A stretch of DNA of 64,000 bases from Trichomonas vaginalis G3. Its lineage: Eukaryota; Parabasalia; Trichomonadida; Trichomonadidae. The position numbers were made by a program, and so were the translations under genes. The stretch's first letter is position 1; every line of letters begins with the position of its first letter. Shown one piece after another: positions 56,819 through 64,000 of the stretch. The stretch lies in assembly GCF_026262505.1 (NCBI RefSeq), contig NC_067208.1, positions 13,897,962 through 13,961,961 on the forward strand, in the 5' to 3' direction. Under the pieces are notes generated by a model. It saw only the letters and a list, made by a program, of their open reading frames with translations, searched no databases and had not been told where the DNA came from.

Positions 56819-57676
56819 TTACAATACTGCGATGGTAGAGTTTAAGAGTTGTGCTTCAATGTAGAGACAGTCCTTATGGTCTGGAGGTAAGAACACTGGA
56901 CATTTATGGTCATGAGTGGAGAACATGTCTATCCAAAACTCACGATTGAAGCCAGTTAATTTATAGTATTTAGGGTTAGGAAGTGGTGAAGTTCTTGTAT
57001 GACCAATGAACTCATTTTCAACTCCTTTACTTAAGTTTGAATATAATATAGCTTGCTTTCTATCCCAAATGCCAGGTGTTACAATCTTTGAAAATTCATT
57101 TTTCCTCGGAAGCATTGCATCATAATTGAAAACATTCTTGAAATCATCACTTGGTTCAGAGATTTGAAATCTTATATGTAATGGATTTTCTTTCTCTTTA
57201 GCGACTTCATTGAATGGTGAGAATACAACAAACTGACAGTCATGTGTTCCATCTTCATTTTCATTAAATTCATAATGAAAGTCTATAAGTTGTGGCTGAC
57301 TACCTTCTTCTTTCAGTTGTGCAAGAAACTCACGTAAAGGCTGTAAAGTTTGTACTTCAATGTTGAACTTTTTCTCGAACATCTCATTAAATGAAATCAT
57401 ACATTGCAACAATGTTGTATCGTCTTTAAAGTATTTGTATATGTGAATGTTTTGGGCGCTTAAAGACTGTTCGTCATTTTCTATCTCGACTTGAAGTATA
57501 AAGTCAACCTTTCTGAAAGCACGTGTTATATACATAGATGTTATGCCAATGTACTTCTCTTCATTTATGTTCACAATCCAGTCTGTTGGAAACTTAAACG
57601 TTACTCTGTTCCCCTTTATTTTGACGTCAGGGTTTTCACTACTGAACGCAACAGATAAAGGTATTTGTCTATACAT
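56819..57676 (-). CDS. Maverick 2 structural-like protein, distant YP-W relative
   Basis: A 285-aa protein, whole. It starts MYRQIPLSVAFSSENPDVKI; VTFKFPTDWIVNINEEKYIG, then ITSMYITRAFRKVDFILQVE, has the layout of the YP-W family (short beta lead, F-x-(Y/F)P-x-x-W, then IG-x-x). The C-terminus has PPDHKDCLYIEAQLLNSTIA. It lies beside the capsid-like gene block, so a virion component is plausible. The family link is weak. Confidence 0.5.
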   Translation of the reverse strand: MYRQIPLSVAFSSENPDVKIKGNRVTFKFPTDWIVNINEEKYIGITSMYITRAFRKVDFILQVEIENDEQSLSAQNIHIYKYFKDDTTLLQCMISFNEMFEKKFNIEVQTLQPLREFLAQLKEEGSQPQLIDFHYEFNENEDGTHDCQFVVFSPFNEVAKEKENPLHIRFQISEPSDDFKNVFNYDAMLPRKNEFSKIVTPGIWDRKQAILYSNLSKGVENEFIGHTRTSPLPNPKYYKLTGFNREFWIDMFSTHDHKCPVFLPPDHKDCLYIEAQLLNSTIAVL

Positions 57677-57700
57677 TTAGTTCGGATAAAAATAAACCAT

Positions 57701-57961
57701 TTACTCTTTCTTTGCTTCAGCTTCTTTAGCTTTTGCTTCAGCTTCTTCTCTAGCTTTTTTCGCCAGCAAACGTGGGTTCTTCTGTCTTCCAGCAGCTAAT
57801 GCAGCTAGTTGTTTTTCACTAAGTTTTCTCTTTGGTCTCTCTGGCTTTTGTTCTTGTTTTTGTTCCTTCAGTTCGGATAAAATTTGCTCGCGAATTTCTT
57901 TCTTCAATGCTTCAACATCTATGACACCTTGGGTCTTGTCCGTAGGGCTTGTCTGAGTCAT
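57701..57961 (-). CDS. small Lys/Ala/Glu-rich helical protein
   Basis: An 86-aa protein: DVEALKKEIREQILSELKEQ, KPERPKRKLSEKQLAALAAG, then Ala/Glu/Lys repeats. Basic helical composition suggests nucleic-acid binding or a core protein. Divergent to 58007 over 45 bp. No family recognised. Confidence 0.45.
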   Translation of the reverse strand: MTQTSPTDKTQGVIDVEALKKEIREQILSELKEQKQEQKPERPKRKLSEKQLAALAAGRQKNPRLLAKKAREEAEAKAKEAEAKKE

Positions 57962-58006
57962 TTGACTGCAGATAAAAAACTAAATTAAAACTTTAACCGA
58001 TGTAAA

Positions 58007-58441
58007 ATGAGCTTGTCAAAATCAGAGCGAGAGTCTATTATATTAAATGACGCAAGAGGAATACAACATCCTTTCTATTACGTAAGTCAGAGTAAAGATG
58101 GTAAAATATACGTAAGAAAAAGAAAGGTACCATTAGCGAATGCAGAGAGCGACAACATTAAGGTGCATGGCAAGGGTGAAGTCCACGAAGCCCATATAAA
58201 ACCTTCTGTTCAAACTGAAAAGTCAATAGAACCAGAAGAAAAGAAGCCAGATGTACTTTCAATAACGAACCAAGAGCTTATTGCAAAGTTCGTGAATTTC
58301 ATTGAAAAACAAACCGAGTCAAAGAACCCTGACCCGCCAGTGAAAGAAGTTGAGACAAAAGAGAATGTACAGTTCATTGAAAATGTCAAGAAACAACTTC
58401 CACCACGAATACCAAGAAGAAGAGTGAGAATAATGAAGTAA
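58007..58441 (+). CDS. DG-motif small Maverick protein with decayed hairpin insert
   Basis: A 144-aa protein. SERESIILNDARGIQHPFYY, DGKIYVRKRK is the shared short domain also seen in Maverick 1 20413-20979 and in 60562-60798. A region GKGEVHEAHIKP encoded near 58160-58200 looks like an eroded version of the GGGC-GAA-GCCC hairpin insert. Basic C-terminus (PPRIPRRRVRIMK). Unknown function. Confidence 0.45.
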   Translation: MSLSKSERESIILNDARGIQHPFYYVSQSKDGKIYVRKRKVPLANAESDNIKVHGKGEVHEAHIKPSVQTEKSIEPEEKKPDVLSITNQELIAKFVNFIEKQTESKNPDPPVKEVETKENVQFIENVKKQLPPRIPRRRVRIMK

Positions 58442-58468
58442 ATAGATATTTTTATCTGAAGTAAATAC

Positions 58469-60042
58469 ATGCAGAACGAACAGCTAAACGAATTTACTCC
58501 AGCAGAGCATATTCATCAGATTCGCTCATATTTCGATATCATAGACAATGCAGTTCAAATTGGTGACACTAATAGAAAATATTCTGACGCAAAGATTCCA
58601 TCACAACCTGGAACTGCTAAAGATAACACATGGGTAACATTCAATCTCTCACCTCCTGGTGAAAATATGTTGGACCTTTACAATACATTCATTACGTATA
58701 AAATGGAAGGTCAATTTATTGCAGATAAAGAAATTGGTTCAGGTTCCAATAAAACAAACCCACCAGGATTTTGGATTGGTTTCGATGACGCTTTCTATGC
58801 AGTTGCTGGATATCAAATCCTTGCAAATGGTCGTATCGTATATTCTCAAGACAACGCAAGAGAAGAAGCATATATAACTTCAAACTCACAAACTACCGAA
58901 CAAATAAAGAAAGTAGATGTTTTCTCAAAGACTCGACATGAAGATGTATGGAGTCATTCGGGAACATGCAGAACAGGACAAATTGTTAGTGGTCCAATTA
59001 CAGCAGGAAAATCATTTGATTTTAAGCTTCGTTTAAGAATTCCTGTTAGAAGATTCCTTCCATTAGAAGCTATTCGATTTATTCCAGCTTTTGCAGGAAA
59101 CATTCAGCTTAAAGTAAAGTTCAGTAGCGACGCCTTACAATGCACATCTATATCTGTAAATGATATCATTGCTTTCAATCCAACTCTTAAAGTTGCATTT
59201 GCTTCAGATTCAAATCCACCGACAAATAAATTTGTTCCATGGAATGAACCATTCACTATGATAACGAAGGCAGTAGAAGCTAGTGGAACAGTTACTATTA
59301 CAACTGTAACCCAGCAACTATTTCGAACAAAGATGGATTTTAATGAATGTTTCATTCATCCAAAGTCATTCTCTTTAGACCCTAACATTTATACAGAACT
59401 TGTAGAACATTATACAAACGAGGCTTTATGTTTTCCTGTTAAAGTTATGGATTGGATTCCTATGGATGGTTCATTCTCAAAGAATACAGATAGTTCAAGT
59501 GCAACATTTACAGCAGCTTATACGCCTATTAATGTTAAAAGTATTTGGGCACTATTTAGAAAGAAAGACAACTATTATGTTAATTTTGAGAACCCTAAGT
59601 TTAAATATCTTCAGCTTTCCATGGGAGCTTATGGAAATATGCCTGCAGAACCGAAAAATCATATGGACCTGTATTTTATGAAATGGTTGCGAACGCTTGC
59701 AATACAAACAATGATATGATAGGATTTAATGAAGATGTTATGAGGTCATTGGTGGATGATGGTAGTGTGGAACATAAATGGGATAGCTATGACAACACAC
59801 ATTTCTTATGTGGTTTTCCAACAGAAGTGGACTTTTGCTTCCAGCAAGGTCAAACATCTACTGCTCCAATAACATACAAATTGTCTGTTAAAGGACCTAT
59901 TGAACTAGCAACTGAAAATGTACCAAAGCCACTTATTGGATTTATGAGGGATTGTTGCTTTGCAATACAAGTAAGACAGTCAGGCATACCAATAATAAGA
60001 CTTGACGACTATAACTTAGCAACTGACGACAGTGAGGAATAA
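58469..60042 (+). pseudogene. major-capsid-like protein, Maverick 2
   Basis: It starts MQNEQLNEFTPAEHIHQIRS. Beta-rich throughout: NTWVTFNLSPPGENMLDLYN, GRIVYSQDNAREEAYITSNS, FDFKLRLRIPVRRFLPLEAI, GNIQLKVKFSSDALQCTSIS, and near the end YKLSVKGPIELATENVPKPL. Size, beta content and position near the polymerase fit the double-jelly-roll capsid protein known in Polintons; the fold itself is inferred. Counted as broken but largely preserved. Confidence 0.6.
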
Positions 60043-60072
60043 AGGATGAACGTTTATTTTTAAAGCTTATAA

Positions 60073-60513
60073 ATGAGTTCTTCATCAAGCTCTCGTGAAC
60101 CTTCACCATCTATGAAACAAACTTTACCAAACGATTATGGAGCACCTATTGAATATTTCTTACGAGCTGCACAATGGCAAAGAGCAGTCTCACCAAGGTT
60201 AGGTGTTCCACCAGCTCCTGTCAAAAATAGCATTTGGTCAAGTCCTTATATAAAATATGGTCTCCCACTAGGTTTGCTAGCTACAGCAGGAGCAGTTATG
60301 ATGTTGAAAAGAAATAAAGCAAATGTTGTAAATAATACTGAAGTAGCTGAAGTTAAACAAACTCCGACACCATCACAAACAACACCTTCAATGACTCCTG
60401 AACCTATGAAAGTACAAACTCCTGTTCAAAAGTCAACTCCTAAACCGACTCCAACATTTAAACCAGAACCTACTCCTCAAATAAATCGTAAAACTCCTGC
60501 GTTTCCTTACTGA
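60073..60513 (+). CDS. single-span membrane protein, Pro/Thr-rich
   Basis: A 146-aa protein: N-terminal Ser/Arg segment, one hydrophobic helix (IKYGLPLGLLATAGAVMMLK), then a Pro/Thr/Lys-rich tail (TPTPSQTTPSMTPEPMKVQT). Such proteins may be internal-membrane or membrane-interacting virion parts. No family recognised. Whole. Confidence 0.5.
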   Translation: MSSSSSSREPSPSMKQTLPNDYGAPIEYFLRAAQWQRAVSPRLGVPPAPVKNSIWSSPYIKYGLPLGLLATAGAVMMLKRNKANVVNNTEVAEVKQTPTPSQTTPSMTPEPMKVQTPVQKSTPKPTPTFKPEPTPQINRKTPAFPY

Positions 60514-60561
60514 AAAAATAACGTTATTTTTATTTTATTTGAACATTTTTATTTGATTGAA

Positions 60562-60798
60562 ATGACGACTAAAGTCACTGAAGCAATGAAACAAAAGTTT
60601 TTGGTAGAATACATTAAATCAGGAGCGGTTCCAGAAGGTTTTTACGTTCATACTATGAAGGATGGTAGAGTTCAGTTTAGAAAGATAAAGCAACCATTAG
60701 ATAGAGAAGGTATATTAAGGAAGATTAAACTTCATGAGGACAACATTGCTGAACTTAAGAAGAAGTTAGAAGAGTTGGAGAAAGGAAGAGAGTTATAA
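60562..60798 (+). CDS. 78-aa DG-motif Maverick protein
   Basis: The start is placed at MTTKVTEAMKQKFLVEYIKS. SGAVPEGFYVHTMKDGRVQF-RKIKQ matches the short domain of 20413-20979 and 58007-58441, and a coiled helix (NIAELKKKLEELEKGREL) follows. Its stop codon lies inside the right TIR. Function unknown. Confidence 0.5.
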   Translation: MTTKVTEAMKQKFLVEYIKSGAVPEGFYVHTMKDGRVQFRKIKQPLDREGILRKIKLHEDNIAELKKKLEELEKGREL

Positions 60799-61470
60799 AG
60801 CAATGAATTCAAGTGGGTGAAAAAACAGGTGAAAAAAGAGGTGACATCTCACCACTTCACCTAAATTTATTTTTGCGCTATGTTTTCATACGTGTGAGGG
60901 TGGTGATATCATTAATTTTAAAGTTTATTTTTTATTTTAATGAAAATTTTTATTTGGATGTAAATGACAGAACAAAAGCAACTCATACAAATCGAAAAAT
61001 ATAACAAACATACATTTAAACATTTATTCTTCCTTCCTGAGCATAACATGTTCTTTCAAATACATCCGAGACCAGTTGACTTTTCATTGACTGTGTATAA
61101 AGATAGAAATAGTTATATCATTAAACCATATGATGACGAAGGTAAGTTATGTAAATTGTACGTTAAGAAGTTAGAGAAAGTTTATGGCTTCAAGTATGAC
61201 TACAATAGGGTTAACACTGATGATGAAGATATTGAGGAAAATTTATGAGAACATTAGTGAAGTCGTTAGTGAGAACGATAGTGAGAACGTTTATTTTTTT
61301 ACATTAGTGAGTTCGTTAGTGAAGTGGTTGGCGGCTTTGTAAATATTTAAGGTTAAGTTGGTGTTGTCGTTTGTGTTGTAAAATATATGTTAATGGTTTT
61401 GTAAATATTTAAGGTTAAGTTGGGTAAGGTGGAACGCAGTGCCACAGTACCCAAGATAACCATACTAACT
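60782..61470. repeat. right terminal inverted repeat of Maverick 2
   Basis: 689 bp, the same length as the left copy, ending CCAAGATAACCATACTAACT. Contains a module copy (60812-60878) and the second copy of the 94-aa gene. Confidence 0.95.
60964..61248 (+). CDS. 94-aa TIR-encoded protein (right copy)
   Basis: Identical to 39717-40001; see that entry. Two identical copies in opposite orientation point outward from the element body. Confidence 0.55.
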   Translation: MTEQKQLIQIEKYNKHTFKHLFFLPEHNMFFQIHPRPVDFSLTVYKDRNSYIIKPYDDEGKLCKLYVKKLEKVYGFKYDYNRVNTDDEDIEENL

Positions 61471-61751
61471 GTATGTATTAAAGTTATAAATATTTGATTT
61501 TAAAAAAAATCAAGATTTTAAACTTTAAAGGTATTAATTATGATTATCTTTCTTTAGCTTTACATGCTGTATGCTACTTTTGGAAACTGCTCTATTGTAT
61601 TAGAATGTTTTTAAATTTTGCACCTAAAAATGCGTAATATTAAAAATTAAGGTATTAATTATGATTATCTTTCTTTAGCTTTACATGCTGTATGCTACTT
61701 TTGTCTTTGAGACATTCCATGATTTAAGTTAAGAAGCTTTAAAAAAAAATG
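61471..61751 (-). mobile_element. outer part of the MULE right TIR
   Basis: Continues the inverted repeat interrupted by Maverick 2. GTATGTATTAAAG is the exact continuation seen in the intact left TIR (complement near 37655-37670). It also holds both copies of CTTTACATGCTGTATGCTAC. It ends near AAGAAGCTTTAAAAAAAAATG. Confidence 0.85.
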
Positions 61752-62463
61752 CAAAAAAATTGAATACTTTACTGGCTGGGCAAATTTGTCGCCGCCCCGC
61801 CAAATTTGATTCGAACCATGATTTTTACAAAACAATGTTTTTTCCAACTGATAATAACAACCAGTAAGTCTCAACACTCAAGACGCTGATTATCGCGTCT
61901 TCTCAGGGATATGTTGTAAATTGCGAAATTAGATCGATTCGTATCGGAAATGCATTTTTTCCCTTCAATTTTTCGATGGAAAATTACTGAATTTGAATAC
62001 ATCGGTAAGTTTTCAATCGTTTTAAGAATGCTATTGAATATACCGATAACACGTAAATCATATTTTGCCTTAACGTTGATATTCGGTCATTCAAATGCAA
62101 GCGCAAATGATGAAAACATCATCTCTGGGCATAGCTATTAATGAATTTCATATTAATTTTGTCGAAGCGCGATATTTTTTTTAAATCTCATTATTGAAGG
62201 GAATACGTTGTTAAGGATTAATTATTGTACTACGATTGGATTACATTAATATAGCATTATGAACAAAATTTAATTCAAATTTTTCTTTAAAATCTTGACT
62301 TCTCAATTTTTTTCACAGTCTGACAATTTTTCTCTGAAAAATTTTTGTTCTTCTAATATTTTATTTATTATAGTATTTATATTAATATTATGTGGTTTAA
62401 AATTTTCTGAGTCGCATTGAAAATTGAATTAACCACAATTAACAAAACAATGTGAATTTTTCT
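61752..62463. other. flank between MULE and glycine-rich gene, no gene seen
   Basis: Starts with a stretch containing GGGCAAATTTGTCGCCGCCC and GCCAAATTTGATTCG, related in inverted orientation to 35907-35945; the rest is AT-rich. A 63-codon frame (61950-62141) lacks support. Confidence 0.4.
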
Positions 62464-62469
62464 TCATAA
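62464..62469 (+). promoter_or_regulatory. Inr-like TCATAA
   Basis: TCATAA two bases before the ATG at 62472; a loose initiator match. Confidence 0.35.
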
Positions 62470-62471
62470 AA

Positions 62472-63452
62472 ATGATTGCTTTGTTAATCATCATAGTCCA
62501 CGCAGTAGCTATAGACTTCAATTTAACTGATTATACAGCTGGTTTCCCAAACATTTCCTCGAATGAAACATGTTTTATCTTTTATTTTCCATGCACCAAT
62601 TATTCTCATTGCACATCATATGAAGGAATCCTTCCAAATGGAAAGTACAGGCTAGAAGTCTGGGGAGCAGAAGGTGGTATGGTGTACTCATCTTTGGCAG
62701 CAAATCCTGGAAGAGGAGGATATGCAAAGGGAATAATTAATATACCATATCCTACAAAAATATTCATCCATTTAGGAGGTTCTCCTCCAAGAAGAAATGA
62801 TACTGAAAAGAAGATAGTTTATGGTGGTTATAATGGAGGAGGGATGAATATCAACCCAAATGGAACTGTGCAAAATGGTGGTGAAGGTGCGACTGATATT
62901 CGCATTGGAAATGATGATCTTTATTCCAGAGTGATAGTAGCTGGTGGTGGTGGGTCTGGTGGCACAATATCACTAGATTCACAGAATCCAGGAGGATCAG
63001 GTGGAGGATTTAATGGTGAATCAGTTGATTTTTATGCAATGAATGGTGGAACTCAAAATTCTGCAGGTTCATGCAGCTTCAGAGCTCATTCCGGTGATTT
63101 TGGATATGGTGGTAATAACAGCTACCGCGGAGGTGGTGCAGGTGGTGGTTGGTTTGGAGGTGCGGCTTCAGAACCAAATACATATGAAATGGGAGGTTCA
63201 GGAGGTGGTTCAGGTTTCGTTTACAATTATACTTTGCCTCCAAGTTTCCAATATAATTTGGATAAAAAATTCATGCTATCCAAAACAAATTTGATTCCAG
63301 GTAACGAGAACCTACCAGAATGGGATGGTTCCTTTAGTATTGGCCATTTAGGACATGGCGTAGCCAAAATAACTTTGCTGCTACCTCCTAAAAAAACAGA
63401 ATTCATTAATCCATACCATGATATATTTTTTCGCCATATTCGCCGAAGATAA
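62472..63452 (+). CDS. secreted glycine-rich protein (ALK-type Gly-rich region)
   Basis: A 326-aa protein. A signal peptide covers residues 1-14 (MIALLIIIVHAVAI). Then Cys-containing N-glycosylation-rich sequence (NLT, NIS, NET, NYS), the core GKYRLEVWGAEGG, and a Gly-rich domain with GGRGGYAKG-like, GGEGATDIRIG, VIVAGGGGSGG and GGGAGGGWFGG. This matches the glycine-rich ligand-binding region of ALK/LTK-like proteins, a family expanded in trichomonads. No kinase or clear membrane span is present, so the product is probably secreted or surface-bound by other means. Inr-like TCATAA just upstream. Confidence 0.75.
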   Translation: MIALLIIIVHAVAIDFNLTDYTAGFPNISSNETCFIFYFPCTNYSHCTSYEGILPNGKYRLEVWGAEGGMVYSSLAANPGRGGYAKGIINIPYPTKIFIHLGGSPPRRNDTEKKIVYGGYNGGGMNINPNGTVQNGGEGATDIRIGNDDLYSRVIVAGGGGSGGTISLDSQNPGGSGGGFNGESVDFYAMNGGTQNSAGSCSFRAHSGDFGYGGNNSYRGGGAGGGWFGGAASEPNTYEMGGSGGGSGFVYNYTLPPSFQYNLDKKFMLSKTNLIPGNENLPEWDGSFSIGHLGHGVAKITLLLPPKKTEFINPYHDIFFRHIRRR

Positions 63453-63812
63453 GTGCATGAAAAGAAGAGAATATTTGTTCTGCTTAACTGTTTTAACATT
63501 TTTATAAACATGTATTATTGATTCAACAATTATAAGATCATTTTTTTGTCAATCATACATAGTCAAGTATATTTTTACTTTAGATGATGTAAGCTTGAAA
63601 GAAACACACTCATTGCACGCCATACTTTTTTATCCACTCCAATAGAAAGTAGTTGAAATATAATTGGATAAATCATTTCTTACATGTAAAACGATCCACA
63701 TAGTCATCAAATAATATCTCTTCTATATATTGTTTTTAGAGTTCAAAAATTTTAAAATCAGATAATCAATATAAAAAATCAATAAATTCATAAATATATC
63801 AAGTGTTTTATT
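63453..63812. other. intergenic between convergent genes, no gene seen
   Basis: AT-rich 3' flanks of two convergent genes; only short AT repeats. Confidence 0.4.
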
Positions 63813-64000
63813 TCAACCTATTTGAGTATCCCCTTTTGAGTTATCAATGAACTTGTTTTCTTTCTGTTTCACAGTAGCCAAAGCAGTTGAATAGATACCG
63901 AAATCAGAGTGTTCTTCGAAGACACACTGTTCTACGTTGATGTTTCCTCCGTCAGCCTGAATTCCGACGTGTCCGTTGTTTCTGAATGTGCAGCCAGTTG
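63813..64000 (-). CDS. C-terminal part of a probable beta-helix repeat protein
   Basis: The window edge cuts the gene; the last 61 codons are read as TGCTFRNNGHVGIQADGG, NINVEQCVFEEHSDFGIYST, then KQKENKFIDNSKGDTQIG and stop. The C-x-F-x-(N/E)-N/H spacing of about 22 residues (CTFRNN ... CVFEEH) is typical of right-handed parallel beta-helix (Pmp/pectate-lyase-like) repeats, common surface proteins in trichomonads. GC-richer than its flanks. Family call from one and a half repeats only. Confidence 0.45.
   Translation of the reverse strand, partial: TGCTFRNNGHVGIQADGGNINVEQCVFEEHSDFGIYSTALATVKQKENKFIDNSKGDTQIG

Larger units (their letters stand above)
39495..61470. mobile_element. Maverick/Polinton element 2 (fossil, nearly whole)
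   Basis: A 21,976-bp element flanked by GTATG duplications (39490-39494; 61471-61475). Terminal inverted repeats of 689 bp are equal in length and encode identical peptides. Parts: DNA polymerase B, integrase, packaging ATPase, capsid-like, penton-like, two fibre-like genes, KilA-N-like and other accessory genes. Looks nearly whole, with about five breaks. It inserted into the right TIR of a MULE. Equal TIRs, clean TSD and few breaks suggest recent insertion. Confidence 0.95.

Noticed and set aside
39495-61470. Adenovirus-type or Ulp1-like cysteine protease gene
   Set aside because: Polintons usually have one, but I could not find a convincing H...D/E...C pattern in either element; not annotated.
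37370-61755. 8-11-bp target duplication for the MULE
   Set aside because: Sequences outside the two TIR ends (TTTTATTA and CAAAAAAATTG) do not match; the poly-T/A ends make the exact border uncertain.
61950-62141. 63-codon plus-strand frame in the spacer before the glycine-rich gene
   Set aside because: No start signal, no domain, AT-rich composition like the surrounding non-coding DNA.

Overview
The window looks like nuclear DNA of a trichomonad (Parabasalia), possibly Tritrichomonas. The evidence is AT-rich, densely packed, apparently intronless genes; Inr-like TCA(+1)TTT/TCAATT/TCATTA sites a few bases upstream of start codons; stop codons that merge with a TAAA polyadenylation signal (RPL24, P2, the UBX gene); and two large Maverick/Polinton elements, which are abundant in trichomonads. 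Species assignment is an inference.

Layout. 0.5-2.5 kb: host lipase and ribosomal protein L24. 2.77-27.58 kb: ends of a small TIR element (GGGTTTCGTTTTGC) into which Maverick 1 (3047-26792, 5-bp TSD TATTC, ~1.2 kb TIRs ending in an A/T homopolymer) has inserted. 27.6-35.3 kb: six host genes (coiled-coil protein, ribosomal P2, GT61-type glycosyltransferase, coiled-coil protein, UBX protein, F-BAR/SH3 protein). 36.1-37.3 kb: 70-bp tandem repeats with GC-rich palindromes and a 1,041-bp piggyBac-like non-autonomous element with TTAA duplications. 37.38-61.75 kb: a Mutator-like element (MULE) with a transposase broken by one in-frame stop; its right TIR is split by Maverick 2 (39495-61470, TSD GTATG, 689-bp TIRs). 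62.5-64 kb: a secreted glycine-rich host protein and the end of a probable beta-helix protein.

Maverick 1 carries capsid-like, penton-like, packaging-ATPase, integrase and phage-like fibre genes, an HNH endonuclease and a cluster of KilA-N/T5orf172 accessory genes. I see no DNA polymerase in it. It is heavily broken (roughly twenty breaks, unevenly spread), although its TIRs and TSD look fresh. Maverick 2 carries protein-primed-type DNA polymerase B, integrase, ATPase, capsid-like, penton-like and two fibre-like genes plus related accessory genes. It looks nearly whole (about five breaks). Both are treated as fossils.

The most unusual signals are: (i) short, perfect GC-rich hairpins inside element genes, with paired compensatory differences between copies; (ii) a ~70-100-bp structured module (core AAAATATATTTT plus GGTGAAA/GGTTAGAT arms) repeated at TIRs and between accessory genes, as if it delimits exchangeable cassettes; (iii) accessory genes with near-identical ends but different middles or tails; (iv) divergent gene pairs whose start codons are only 16-18 bp apart; (v) an upstream motif (AAATATTTTTTTATCCGAT) shared by unrelated genes of both elements; (vi) a phage baseplate/tail-tip-like C-terminal domain in both elements; (vii) a tract open in nearly all six frames. 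All functional calls come from reading the sequence, without database searches.
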